From: Methanobacterium_D sp040373355
Lineage (GTDB): Archaea; Methanobacteriota; Methanobacteria; Methanobacteriales; Methanobacteriaceae
NCBI RefSeq assembly: GCF_047495555.1
Contig: NZ_CP166866.1
Location: forward strand, 806,001 to 870,000
Length of the DNA: 64,000 nt
Direction of reading: 5' to 3'
Under the pieces are notes generated by a model. That model worked only from the letters and a program-made list of their open reading frames with translations, was not told where the DNA came from and did not search any database. Position 1 is the stretch's first letter; every line of letters begins with the position of its first letter. The position numbers were made by a program, and so were the translations under genes. This document shows, in pieces, positions 27,531-36,597 of this stretch.

Positions 27531-28079
27531 TTAAATGAATTTAAAACTGTTTATAATCTTATTAAAGTTTTCTTGTTGGTTGTTATAATCTGATACTGGT
27601 GCACTACATAGTATTATGTATATTAAATTATTATGGGGAATCCATATGGCCCGTTGCTGCTTTTGACCACCAGAATTAACTTTATAAACATTTTCGTAGG
27701 CAGTAATGCCATTTATCACTATAGTTCCATCTGATACTGGAACAAAACTCACATTTCCAGATGCAAATTGTGTATAAGTAGCATTATAATAATCTTTTAA
27801 CTGCATTCCCTGTGGTTTTACTGTTTTTTGTATAACTACATTTACTCCTGCATTACCACTTGCATCAGCACTGTTAGGGTCTCCGACTGCAACTATGCTG
27901 TCTCTACCCTGGCTTACTATAGTTTCCCAGTCTAAAGGATATTCAAATGTAAAACCATCACCATTATACACTTTAGTGTTATTCAAAACATTTCCAGATG
28001 TTTCATTTCCATTATCTGTACATCCAGATGCAAAAACTATAGCCAGTATAATGATTAATATAGATAAGTATTTCTTCAA
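27531..28079 (-). CDS. PsbP-like lipoprotein (paralogue 3)
   Basis: A 182-residue protein with a lipobox ending AIVFASGCTDNG, so it is likely lipid-anchored outside the cell, followed by the same PsbP-like domain (FTFEYPLDWETI to FNKIINSFKFI). It starts at TTG with GAGGTAGATCAA upstream. It is probably the first of the three tandem copies to be transcribed. Function unknown. Confidence 0.78.
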   Translation of the reverse strand: MKKYLSILIIILAIVFASGCTDNGNETSGNVLNNTKVYNGDGFTFEYPLDWETIVSQGRDSIVAVGDPNSADASGNAGVNVVIQKTVKPQGMQLKDYYNATYTQFASGNVSFVPVSDGTIVINGITAYENVYKVNSGGQKQQRAIWIPHNNLIYIILCSAPVSDYNNQQENFNKIINSFKFI

Positions 28080-28247
28080 TTGATCTACCTCTTCTATCTA
28101 TTATCATCTAAAAACCAGATATATAATTTTCTATTTTATTTAACGTAATTTGAATATAAAAAGAATGTTATGGATGTTTAGATTAATTTCTTTTATTAAA
28201 ATTCATGCAATTATTAGTTATCATAAAAAAATAAATATTTAGGTAGT

Positions 28248-28916
28248 TCAAGTGCTGTTACCACTTGAATTACTTTGTCCTGTTGTTTTGTGGTTACTTG
28301 GATCACCTGCAGCACTATCATTTGTTGGATTTGGTTTAGGTTCTGGTGTTGGATTTGGTTTAGTTTCTGTAGGTTTAGTTGTCGTAGTGGTTACAGTAGT
28401 ATTAACTGGTTTAGTGGCGTTCAATGATTTAGTGCTGTTAGTTGCATTTGTCATATTTGTGGTATTTGTAGTGTTATTTAGTACATATGGTGGAAATGCA
28501 CTATCATTTGTAAATAAAGAAACACTTGAAACTTCTTCAGGAATATTAAGGATATATATTCCAAATCCTGCACCTATAACGAATGCTACAATTAAAAGGG
28601 CAGTTCCAATCATTGTATTTGATGATATTTTCTTATCACCTTCTATGTTTTTTTCTTTTAATCCTGAAGAGGTTATATACTTTTTAAATAGTTCCTTATT
28701 TTCGCTTTCATCATTTGATTCAGCAGGTGCCTCAGTAGTTTCTTTACCTTGAAGTTTCCTTACTCTTTCGGCAACTGATAAAGTCTCTAATTTTTCAGTT
28801 AATTGCCTCTTCTGGAATTCATAGTGTTTCTGAGGTATATTACCATTCTTAAATTCATTCTCAAGCTCTTCGAGGCTTCTTTTAATCTTACTTCTTTCAA
28901 TACTTATCTCAATCAT
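28248..28916 (-). CDS. membrane protein with N-terminal coiled coil and Thr/Asn/Pro-rich outer tail
   Basis: Family not recognised. The 222 residues are built of a charged N-terminal coiled coil (about 1-60, IERSKIKRSLEELENEF), one membrane helix near 102-122 (MIGTALLIVAFVIGAGFGIYI), and an 80-residue low-complexity C-terminal tail rich in Asn-Thr sequons and TKPNPTPEPKP repeats. The tail should face outside and may be N-glycosylated. It overlaps the end of pheA by 8 bases and is translated from the same transcript. Confidence 0.75.
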   Translation of the reverse strand: MIEISIERSKIKRSLEELENEFKNGNIPQKHYEFQKRQLTEKLETLSVAERVRKLQGKETTEAPAESNDESENKELFKKYITSSGLKEKNIEGDKKISSNTMIGTALLIVAFVIGAGFGIYILNIPEEVSSVSLFTNDSAFPPYVLNNTTNTTNMTNATNSTKSLNATKPVNTTVTTTTTKPTETKPNPTPEPKPNPTNDSAAGDPSNHKTTGQSNSSGNST

Positions 28917-29733
28917 CCCCTTCTATGGGATATGAACCCAGAATCTTAATATAAGATATTTTATTTTTTATATTATTTAAAATGTTCTTTACCTCTTTAT
29001 CCTCTTCATGACCCTGAAAATCAATAAAAAACACGTAATTTCCAAGCTTTTTTTTAGATGGGCGTGACTCAATTTTTGTCAAATTGACACTGCATTTTGC
29101 AAAGGCACCCAGAACATCATAAAGACCCCCTGGCCTATCCTCAATTAATGAAAAAACAATTGAAGTTTTGTCATGTCCAGTGGGTTCTTGATCATCTTTA
29201 CCTAAAACAATAAATCGAGTAGAATTATCCTTGTAGTCCTGAATATTGTTTGCAGCGATTTTTAAACCATATAAATCTGCAGCTTTTTTTGTTCCTATTG
29301 CTGCAGCATTTAGTTTACCTTTAATAATTTCGGCAGCCCCTGAAGTACTTGGAGTTGCAACAGGTTTTGCTTTTATTTTTTCAATAAATTTACGGCACTG
29401 TGAAAGTGCCTGAGCATGAGAATAAACTAGTTCTATATCTCCAATACTGGATTCATTATTTAAAAGTAGATTGTGACTTATTGATAAAACTATCTCTTTT
29501 TGAATCTTTAGATTATAATCGTGGGTTAATAAATCAAGTGTAACTCCTACTGGGCCTTCAATAGAGTTTTCAATAGGAACAACGCCAATATCAACATTTT
29601 CTAAATTAACAGCTTCCATTACTTCCATTATGGAGCCATATGCTATTAATTCCCCATCTAATACTGAAGCTGCTTCTTCAGCGTATGTTCCAGAAGGTCC
29701 AAGAAAGCCTATCTTTGTTTTAACAGCTACCAT
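28909..29733 (-). CDS. pheA: prephenate dehydratase with ACT domain
   Basis: Converts prephenate to phenylpyruvate in phenylalanine synthesis. The 274-residue protein begins with the KIGFLGPSGTYAEEAA catalytic-domain signature, has PIENSIEGPVGVTLDLL and the NNIQDYKDNSTRFIVLG region with the key TRF, and ends in a regulatory ACT domain (DRPGGLYDVLGAFAKCSVNLTKIESRPSK). The ATG at 29733 has AAGGT upstream; a TTG 21 bases further is less likely. Confidence 0.95.
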   Translation of the reverse strand: MVAVKTKIGFLGPSGTYAEEAASVLDGELIAYGSIMEVMEAVNLENVDIGVVPIENSIEGPVGVTLDLLTHDYNLKIQKEIVLSISHNLLLNNESSIGDIELVYSHAQALSQCRKFIEKIKAKPVATPSTSGAAEIIKGKLNAAAIGTKKAADLYGLKIAANNIQDYKDNSTRFIVLGKDDQEPTGHDKTSIVFSLIEDRPGGLYDVLGAFAKCSVNLTKIESRPSKKKLGNYVFFIDFQGHEEDKEVKNILNNIKNKISYIKILGSYPIEGDD

Positions 29734-29816
29734 ATTATTTACCTTGAAAATCAAATTTGTATAACTAATATAATGTCATTATATAAAAATAAACTAACTA
29801 AAAATAAAAAATTGAA

Positions 29817-31073
29817 TTAATAAAGTCCGCCATTTAAGAAATTATTAATTTTATCGGTTGTAGATTGATGTATTCTTTTTACAGTGGCTTTATTATCCAT
29901 GAATTCGTCTAAGAGAGCATATACTCCAAGATCATGCAAGTGACGCAGAAACTCTTCAGCTTCATCCTTGCTTTCAACATCAATAACCATGTCTTCACTA
30001 GCAATTTCTCCTGATGAAACCTTTTTAATTGTATCAAGCATTGAATAAAGAATTGCTTCTCCAAGCCGTTTAGCTCTTTGTTCTAATTCTCCTTCATTTT
30101 CTTCCATTTCATATGCTTGAAAACCTTCTCTTACAACTCTACTAAAGAAGAAATCCTTCCCAAAATCAAAGGGATAAGTAAATGCATACTTGATTTCATC
30201 ATCATGTGCCTCTGACGAAGTATATTTAAGGGGAATAAGTTCCATATCAGGATCCTTTATAACTACTCCTTCTCTATTTTCTTCTCCAATTTCTTTTATT
30301 ATCTCTTTTACTTTCGCTGATGCTTCATCAATATTAAAAGTTCCAAGAACACGTACGGATGGAAGACCATATTCTTCCAGGAGTTTATATTTTTCATCAA
30401 TTGTTAAGGGATCATTTGTAACTTTTTTTCGAATATCAAAGACTCTAAAACCAAGGCTTCCAATTTCTTTGTAGTAATGTGATACATAAGGATTTTCTGT
30501 ACCCACCATTTCTCCGCAAATTACGAGATCTTTGTTATCATTGAAAAATTCTTCTAAATCCATTATCTCAATGGCTTTTTTTGTAGTATAAGGACACATG
30601 TAACCGCCCCTTGTAAGTGCTACTATTTTATCTCCGATAGATGCGATACGTACATTATATCCATTCATCTTCTCTTCAACTACAATCTTATCTTTGAAAT
30701 GGTTTTTAAGTGTAGGAGATAGCATTAATGTCCTTCGAGTTTTAGGAAAACCTCTTATGATTTCAATATCATTATCAAAATAAATTAAAGTCCCTGCTTC
30801 AATTTTACCAACATCTTTTCTAAATTGGAGCGTGGGAATGCCTTTAAAATCAAAAAATTTAATAATTCCCTTTTCAATGGCATGGTTAATCTTTTCAGCT
30901 TTTATACCAAGGATTTTTTGTAATTTTTTATCCAAGAAATCTTCGATAACTACTCTTGATTCTAAATCACAGGATGAACAATTTAAAAAGAAATTAGTGA
31001 GGGAGTTATTTCTCCTCCAATCAATGTTCATCTGGTTTCCACAATTTAGGCATTTAACTTGGGGTAGATTCAG
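29817..31073 (-). CDS. archaeal RNA ligase (Rnl3/MthRnl type) with N-terminal zinc ribbon, apparent CTG start
   Basis: ATP-dependent RNA ligase related to the Methanothermobacter MthRnl family. The nucleotidyl-transfer lysine is in EEKMNGYN (K135 when counted from the CTG start), with downstream motifs LVICGEMVG, GFRVFDI and EGVVIKDPD, and the long helical C-terminal dimerisation region. The first ATG (31031) would cut off half of a zinc ribbon; in frame upstream lies KCLNCGN, pairing with NCSSCD. Translation from CTG at 31073 overlaps the TGA of the CBS gene (CTGA) with GGAGG at 7 bases distance. Predicted length 418. Confidence 0.85.
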   Translation of the reverse strand: MNLPQVKCLNCGNQMNIDWRRNNSLTNFFLNCSSCDLESRVVIEDFLDKKLQKILGIKAEKINHAIEKGIIKFFDFKGIPTLQFRKDVGKIEAGTLIYFDNDIEIIRGFPKTRRTLMLSPTLKNHFKDKIVVEEKMNGYNVRIASIGDKIVALTRGGYMCPYTTKKAIEIMDLEEFFNDNKDLVICGEMVGTENPYVSHYYKEIGSLGFRVFDIRKKVTNDPLTIDEKYKLLEEYGLPSVRVLGTFNIDEASAKVKEIIKEIGEENREGVVIKDPDMELIPLKYTSSEAHDDEIKYAFTYPFDFGKDFFFSRVVREGFQAYEMEENEGELEQRAKRLGEAILYSMLDTIKKVSSGEIASEDMVIDVESKDEAEEFLRHLHDLGVYALLDEFMDNKATVKRIHQSTTDKINNFLNGGLY

Positions 31074-31894
31074 CGGACCTCCTCCAGCTCAACAATGTAA
31101 TTCATGAGGTCTGTTTTGGTTATTATGCCTGTAACGTTGCTTGTATCATCTATTACGGGTATTCCACTAAAGTTTCCATCTATCATAAGACCTGATGCGT
31201 CTTCTAATGTGGAACCTTCTTCAATTGTCCTTACGTTTTGAGTCATTATATCTTCTACAAGAAGGTTTCTAATTCTTGCTGACTGATATCTATCTGGGAC
31301 AATTTTTCTAAAGGATATCATTGATTTTGCAATATCTTTAGCGCTTAATATACCTTGAAGTTCTCCTCCGCTCATTACAGGTAATCTACCAATTTCTTCG
31401 TCAATTATCATCCTTCTTGCATGAACAAGGCGATCTTCTGGACTTACAGTCATTATGGTGGTTTTCATGTATTCTTTTACTAATGTATTATTGTAGGGTA
31501 CTCCTTGGCATGTTTTTATAAAGTCAGTTTTTGTTATCATTCCTACAAGCTCACCATCTTCCATAACTGGTAATCCGCCAATTTTATTTTCTATCATAAC
31601 TTTAGCAGCATTTCCAACGCTCCTTTTACTTTCAATAGTTATGGGATCGTGACTCATGACTGTGGATATGTGGAAATGTGAAGGGGCTAAATTGCCGTAT
31701 CTTGATGAACCGAGTCTTAATGCTATATCTTTTTCGGTTATTATACCTACTAGTTCCTTTTTATTCCTTCCATTAGCATTTACAACTGCTAATCTTGAAA
31801 TTTTGTGTTTATTCATGAGTTTTAATGCATCGTGAATATTCTGGTCTTTATCTATAGCTACAACTTCCGGATTCATTATATCTTTTACATGCAT
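31070..31894 (-). CDS. CBS-domain protein, four CBS motifs (A)
   Basis: A 274-residue protein made only of four CBS motifs (about 1-60, 75-130, 135-195, 213-270), each with the D-I-M...P...T start and GIITxxD end. Paired CBS motifs form Bateman modules that usually bind AMP, ATP or SAM. It is the last of five CBS genes in a row and overlaps the RNA ligase start, so the two are translationally coupled. The regulated partner is not known. Confidence 0.85.
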   Translation of the reverse strand: MHVKDIMNPEVVAIDKDQNIHDALKLMNKHKISRLAVVNANGRNKKELVGIITEKDIALRLGSSRYGNLAPSHFHISTVMSHDPITIESKRSVGNAAKVMIENKIGGLPVMEDGELVGMITKTDFIKTCQGVPYNNTLVKEYMKTTIMTVSPEDRLVHARRMIIDEEIGRLPVMSGGELQGILSAKDIAKSMISFRKIVPDRYQSARIRNLLVEDIMTQNVRTIEEGSTLEDASGLMIDGNFSGIPVIDDTSNVTGIITKTDLMNYIVELEEVR

Positions 31895-31943
31895 ATTTAT
31901 ACCTCACCTAAATACTATAATTTTCAATAAACTAGTCTCTAAT

Positions 31944-32786
31944 TTACTGAATTCCTTTAATTATATCGGTTCTTGTAATTATTCCAACCAGATCTTCACC
32001 ATCTAAAACTGGAATGTGGCTGGCACCTTCATCTTTCATGAGTTTCGCTGCTTCAATTGCATCTGTTTCGGGACTGATTCTGGCAAATTCTTCAGACATA
32101 ATATCTCCTGCGGTAAGCATTGAAACTTCTCTGGCTTTTCTTTTATCGCCTCCATCAGCTAGTTGCCTTACAAAATAAATTCTTTCCATAGGCACGCCTG
32201 TTTCAGGATCGTCGATGTTGGCAAATGAAATGTCTGCAGGGGTTATAACTCCTGCTACTTCACTATCGAACATTACGACAAGTCCATCAATGTTATTTTC
32301 TTCCAGTACGCTTATAACATGTGTTATGGTGTGATTTTCGTTAACGGTTACCACCTCATTGCTCATGAGGTCTTTAACTTTCCATCTGTTAGCAAATTTT
32401 GATGCATAAAATTTCATGAGGTCTGCTTTGGTTATTATTCCGGCCAGCCCTTCATTGTCTACAACAGGAACTGAACTTATTTTTTTCCTTATCATAAGTT
32501 CTACTGCATCCCTAACGTCCCCTGCATCATCTATTGTTGTAAGGCCGTTGCTCATTACTCTTCTAATTGAAATATTATCAATAGATCTCCTTTTCCACGC
32601 AGGACCGTTTCCTCTAAGTTTGCGTGTTAAATCTCTTTCTGTGACAATCCCAATTGGGTTTTCATCTCTATCTACAACAATTACTCTGCTGAGTCCGTGT
32701 TTAAGCATTAATTTCCGTGCATGACTTACCTGTTCGTTTTCACCGATTACAATTACTTCATCATTCATTACATCACTAACTTTCAT
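31944..32786 (-). CDS. CBS-domain protein, four CBS motifs (B)
   Basis: A 280-residue stand-alone four-CBS protein: motifs start at VSDVMNDEV, IRRVMSNGL, VKDLMSNEV and AGDIMSEEF. Arg-rich linker KRRSIDN follows the first pair half. GGGGCTG lies before the ATG. It is 49 bases upstream of gene A and 15 bases after gene C in the same operon. The tandem paralogues are well diverged, so the duplications are old. Confidence 0.85.
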   Translation of the reverse strand: MKVSDVMNDEVIVIGENEQVSHARKLMLKHGLSRVIVVDRDENPIGIVTERDLTRKLRGNGPAWKRRSIDNISIRRVMSNGLTTIDDAGDVRDAVELMIRKKISSVPVVDNEGLAGIITKADLMKFYASKFANRWKVKDLMSNEVVTVNENHTITHVISVLEENNIDGLVVMFDSEVAGVITPADISFANIDDPETGVPMERIYFVRQLADGGDKRKAREVSMLTAGDIMSEEFARISPETDAIEAAKLMKDEGASHIPVLDGEDLVGIITRTDIIKGIQ

Positions 32787-32801
32787 GATATACAGCCCCG
32801 G

Positions 32802-33767
32802 TTATTCGCTTATAGCCCTTAAAATATCACTTTCTGTAATTATGCCTAATAATTCGTTATCTCTAACTACTGGTACTCCGCCAATATTTTCTTTTTCCAT
32901 TATACTACATAAATCGCCCAATTTTGTGTACGTTTTTGTAGTTGTAACGTTATGGGTCATTATGTCATCAAGAATTGTATTTAGAACATCATCTGCATTG
33001 TTAGTTATTAACTTTTCAAAGGCAGCACTGTTACCAAAGAAATTGAGTATATCGGTTGCAGTAATAATTCCTACCAGTTTATCATTTTCAGGATGTGGTG
33101 TTTTTCTTTCTTCTCCAGTAATAGGGATTCTTCTAATTTTATTTCTAACCATCATTTTGGTTGCTCCCTCTACTCTTGTTCCTGGAGTGGTTTTAATTAA
33201 TGATGTGGTCATGTAATCTTCAACTGTTTCATCGGTTAAAACGCCTGAAAGAAGGATTGCAAAGTCTCTTTCTGAAACTATTCCTACAATATTTTCTTCA
33301 GAGTCTATTATTGGAAGTGCTCCCACTTCTTTATCAATCATTTTAGTAACTGCGTCTTCAATGGAATTTTTATTAGTTAAAGTTTCAACATCTCTTGTCA
33401 TTATTTCCTTTACTGGCTCATTTATAGCAGCTAGGAAGTTACCCTCATGTTTTTTATCTATAATCTGATACTTGTCTCCTCCACCTAAAAAGTTAAGAAT
33501 ATCCATAACTGTTATAATCCCACGGAGATTTCCACTTCCAGGATCAGTTATTGGAAGCCTTCTAAACTTGTTTTTTACCATTAAATCTGCAGCTTCCTTA
33601 ATAGTAGCGCTTTGAGGTATTGTAATTACTTCTTTTTTGGCAAGAGTCATGATGTCACCTTCATGTTCTGCCATATGGGTTTCAAATTCTCTTGGGTCCC
33701 TACTTCTAGATTTTAACATTAATCTAGTTTCTCTATTTTTTCTCATCTTTTCTAGTCTAATTACCAT
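32802..33767 (-). CDS. CBS-domain protein, four CBS motifs with basic N terminus (C)
   Basis: A 321-residue protein with a strongly basic N-terminal extension (about 30 residues, MRKNRETRLMLKSRSR) and four CBS motifs (GDIMTLAKK, VKEIMTRDV, VEDYMTTSL, LDDIMTHNV). The basic tail could contact nucleic acid or a membrane; this is inference. GAGGTG precedes the ATG. Confidence 0.85.
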   Translation of the reverse strand: MVIRLEKMRKNRETRLMLKSRSRDPREFETHMAEHEGDIMTLAKKEVITIPQSATIKEAADLMVKNKFRRLPITDPGSGNLRGIITVMDILNFLGGGDKYQIIDKKHEGNFLAAINEPVKEIMTRDVETLTNKNSIEDAVTKMIDKEVGALPIIDSEENIVGIVSERDFAILLSGVLTDETVEDYMTTSLIKTTPGTRVEGATKMMVRNKIRRIPITGEERKTPHPENDKLVGIITATDILNFFGNSAAFEKLITNNADDVLNTILDDIMTHNVTTTKTYTKLGDLCSIMEKENIGGVPVVRDNELLGIITESDILRAISE

Positions 33768-33850
33768 TTATTTACACCTCATAGGAGCTAAAATAAAAAT
33801 TAAGTTACTAAAATCTGTCTGATCAAATTCTGAGTTAGGGTATTGTAAAA

Positions 33851-34666
33851 TCAATTGATATACGCCCTCAGGAGATCTTCCCTTGATACTATGCCAACTA
33901 AATCGGATTCTTTTGCTCTAATTGGCTCTTTTTTGATGTATACTGGGTGTTCGACAACAGGAAGTCTTCCTATGTCGTTGTTTATCATTATTTTTGCAGC
34001 TTCCTTAACCTCTGTATCGGCAGTAGCTACAATCGGTGGAGTTCTCATGATATTCTCTACTTTGGTAGATCCTTTCATTTCATTGGATTCTTTAACAATC
34101 CGTGCATGTCCTGAGTTAATAATGTTCTTTCTGGTTATAATTCCAATTAATTTCTTCTTCTTTATTACAGGAAGGCCCGAAAATCCAGTATCATCCATTC
34201 TATTCCATACTGTAGATATCAAGTCATCATAACTACATGTTATGACGTCTTTTGTATAGATATCTTCGATTTTTTTATATTTGGGATTGAAATCATCTTC
34301 AACAAACTTTTTGAGGATATCAACTACACTTATCATCCCGACAAGTTGCATGTCTTCTGTTGATTTAATTACTGGTGATTGAACTCTTTCTGAATCTAAT
34401 AATTTCCTTGCAGCTTCATTTATATCCATATCTTCAGTGATGCTTGCTGCAGAATGATCCATGATTCCACGGGCATCAACATTTGATTTTGTGGCAGAGA
34501 TATTAATTATATCCCCTCTGGTCACTAAACCTTCAAGTCGAGTGCCATTAACTACTGGAACGGCTCTAAAATCTTCATCTCTTAATATTGACCTTATTTT
34601 TGTTGCAAGTGTATCTACAGAAACTGTAACCGGATCAGGGGTCATAATATCTTTCACATGATTCAA
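33851..34666 (-). CDS. CBS-domain protein, four CBS motifs (D)
   Basis: A 271-residue four-CBS protein (VKDIMTPDP, ARGIMDHSA, IEDIYTKDV, VENIMRTPP). Translation starts at TTG overlapping the TGA of gene E (TTGA), with GGTGAT upstream, so the two are coupled. Confidence 0.85.
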   Translation of the reverse strand: MNHVKDIMTPDPVTVSVDTLATKIRSILRDEDFRAVPVVNGTRLEGLVTRGDIINISATKSNVDARGIMDHSAASITEDMDINEAARKLLDSERVQSPVIKSTEDMQLVGMISVVDILKKFVEDDFNPKYKKIEDIYTKDVITCSYDDLISTVWNRMDDTGFSGLPVIKKKKLIGIITRKNIINSGHARIVKESNEMKGSTKVENIMRTPPIVATADTEVKEAAKIMINNDIGRLPVVEHPVYIKKEPIRAKESDLVGIVSREDLLRAYIN

Positions 34667-35229
34667 GTTAAATCACCTTCTAAATCTTCTTTACATTCTT
34701 CACAGATGAATTTACCATCTATATCATCTAGGTAATCCATAAAGTTTCCGCATGCCTCACAAACTCCAGGAACTGGACTCTCTTCAGTCTTAAAGTCCAT
34801 ATGATTTTCCATTCTTGCATTTTCAACAAGAATTTCAGTAAGTTCTGGAGAAACCGCCATTATATCATTTGCTGTTAATATTCCAGTAAGTGAACCGTCT
34901 TTTACGACAGCTAATCTTCTTATATGCATTTTTGACATGAAACGTGCTGCTTCATTTAATTCTCTTCCAGGATCGATTTTTATGAGATTTTTGGTCATTA
35001 CTTCCTCAACAGTTACTTCGCTTGCCTTGAGATCCATAGCAACAACTTTGTTTATAATATCGCTTTCTGTGATTATTCCTTCTGGCTCTTCGCCGCTTTT
35101 AACTATTAAACAACCCACTTCATTCTGGGTCATTAAATATGCAGCGTCTGCTACAGTGTTTTCAGGCTTTACTGTGACCACACTTGATGTCATTGCGTCG
35201 TTTACTGTTACATTTGTTCCAATTTTCAT
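34663..35229 (-). CDS. two CBS motifs plus C-terminal zinc ribbon (E)
   Basis: A 188-residue protein with two CBS motifs (about 10-65 and 73-128) and a C-terminal four-cysteine ribbon, CEACGNF..CEEC, near 153-180. Such CBS-ribbon proteins are common in methanogens. It is the first of the five CBS genes, 12 bases after queE, with a strong GGAGGAAAGAAAA site. Confidence 0.86.
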   Translation of the reverse strand: MKIGTNVTVNDAMTSSVVTVKPENTVADAAYLMTQNEVGCLIVKSGEEPEGIITESDIINKVVAMDLKASEVTVEEVMTKNLIKIDPGRELNEAARFMSKMHIRRLAVVKDGSLTGILTANDIMAVSPELTEILVENARMENHMDFKTEESPVPGVCEACGNFMDYLDDIDGKFICEECKEDLEGDLT

Positions 35230-35241
35230 TTTTCTTTCCTC

Positions 35242-35940
35242 CTATCGTATCCTAAGAATTTTATGAACTTGTGGTATTGTCAATACGTCTATATATTTTC
35301 CTGCATTTTCTGAAATTTCAAACAACCGCATACCTTTCTCCCACTGTGAAAGTGGATCTGCTGGCTGGATTACCATTGACAATTTTGAGATATCTGAAAT
35401 TTCCTTTTGTAGTCTTGATGCTATTGAGCTTATCATGTCAACATTTGTGGAGGGCAGTACAACTACCTTACAGTATGTATTTATCCCCCGATCTATTAAT
35501 ACATTTAGTGAATCTAATTCGCTTTTAAAAAGCTTTTCATAGTTTTTAGATGCTTTATGTTCTGGTAATTTGATATCTAATGAGCAATATTTTATTAAAT
35601 CTGCTATTTTCTTAAGTTGATTGGGCATTGAACCATTAGTTTCTAATAAAGAATTGAAATTATAAGTTTCAAGGAATTCTTTTATAAAATCTGCATATAA
35701 TAATGGTTCTCCCCCAGTAAAAGAAATAGAATGAAAATCAGGAGTTAGTAAATTATCAACAGTATTATATAGCTTTTCAGTTGAAAAGGAGTTACATGCG
35801 TTTGGATCTTTACCTTGTGGAGTGTCGCAATAATTACATTCAAGGTTGCATCCAGAAAATCTTACAAAAATTTGCCTTCTTCCAATTAACTTACCCTCGC
35901 CCTGAATGCTTGAGAAGACCTCGTTTATTTGAGCGTTCAT
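35242..35940 (-). CDS. queE: 7-carboxy-7-deazaguanine synthase QueE
   Basis: Radical SAM enzyme making CDG from 6-carboxytetrahydropterin on the way to preQ0 and archaeosine in tRNA. The 232-residue protein has NEVFSSIQGEG at the start, FSGCNLECNYCDT as the cluster motif and SFTGGEPLL. It lies downstream of queD, which supplies its substrate, on the same strand. Confidence 0.94.
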   Translation of the reverse strand: MNAQINEVFSSIQGEGKLIGRRQIFVRFSGCNLECNYCDTPQGKDPNACNSFSTEKLYNTVDNLLTPDFHSISFTGGEPLLYADFIKEFLETYNFNSLLETNGSMPNQLKKIADLIKYCSLDIKLPEHKASKNYEKLFKSELDSLNVLIDRGINTYCKVVVLPSTNVDMISSIASRLQKEISDISKLSMVIQPADPLSQWEKGMRLFEISENAGKYIDVLTIPQVHKILRIR

Positions 35941-36020
35941 TTATATGGCCTCGGAAATATTATTTAAACATTCACAATTTAATTGTGCTGTTTTTACTAT
36001 TTTCGTACAGCAAAAAATTT

Positions 36021-36509
36021 TTATTTTTTTGCATGTTTCTGGAAGTAGGCCCCTTGTCCAATACCTTCGTTTACACAAATTTGGACGCATGAGATGTTAT
36101 TATTTGTCTCTTCTAAGTATTTAAATATTTCTTCGGTAAAATATTCCGCCAGATCTTCAGCAGAGGTAGATTTAAGTGGCAAAAGGCAGCAGTCTTCTAA
36201 AGGAAGCTTATAATCTTTTTCTCCAATTTGAAATTCTATTGACTTTTTGTCCTGGGTTTTAAACTGGATAACGTTACTTTCAGATGGAAGTAAAACCTTG
36301 TGATCAAGTTCGGAGCAAATTTCTCTAACAATTCCTTTAGCTTTTTTAAAGTCTACTACAAATCCAAATTCTCCACTTCTTTCTCCTTCAAACTCGACAT
36401 CTACAATGTATGAATGTCCATGTATGCCTCCGCAGGATTCGTGGAGGGGAATCATGTGAGCGGATGAAAATCTCAAGTTAGCGTGTATTCCATTAATTAC
36501 TATTTTCAT
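36021..36509 (-). CDS. queD: 6-carboxytetrahydropterin synthase QueD
   Basis: A 162-residue zinc enzyme of the PTPS family acting before QueE. Zinc-binding histidines are in FSSAHM and GIHGHSY; the C-x3-H pattern (ESCGGIHGH) and LDHKVL are also visible, with NEGIGQGAYF near the end. The queD-queE spacer (80 bases) contains the hairpin CACAATT-T-AATTGTG (35973-35987). Confidence 0.93.
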   Translation of the reverse strand: MKIVINGIHANLRFSSAHMIPLHESCGGIHGHSYIVDVEFEGERSGEFGFVVDFKKAKGIVREICSELDHKVLLPSESNVIQFKTQDKKSIEFQIGEKDYKLPLEDCCLLPLKSTSAEDLAEYFTEEIFKYLEETNNNISCVQICVNEGIGQGAYFQKHAKK

Positions 36510-36597
36510 TTATAATCCTTCTATAAGTTTATTTTAGTTAAATATTGATTAAATTAAGCTCTTATCTTTTATGGAGACATTAAAAAGTTTTTATAAT

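Noticed and set aside
28252..28752. 166-codon plus-strand frame rich in Val, Leu and Gly
   Set aside because: It is antisense to the low-complexity Thr/Asn/Pro tail and helix of the minus-strand membrane protein; repeats on one strand create open frames on the other.
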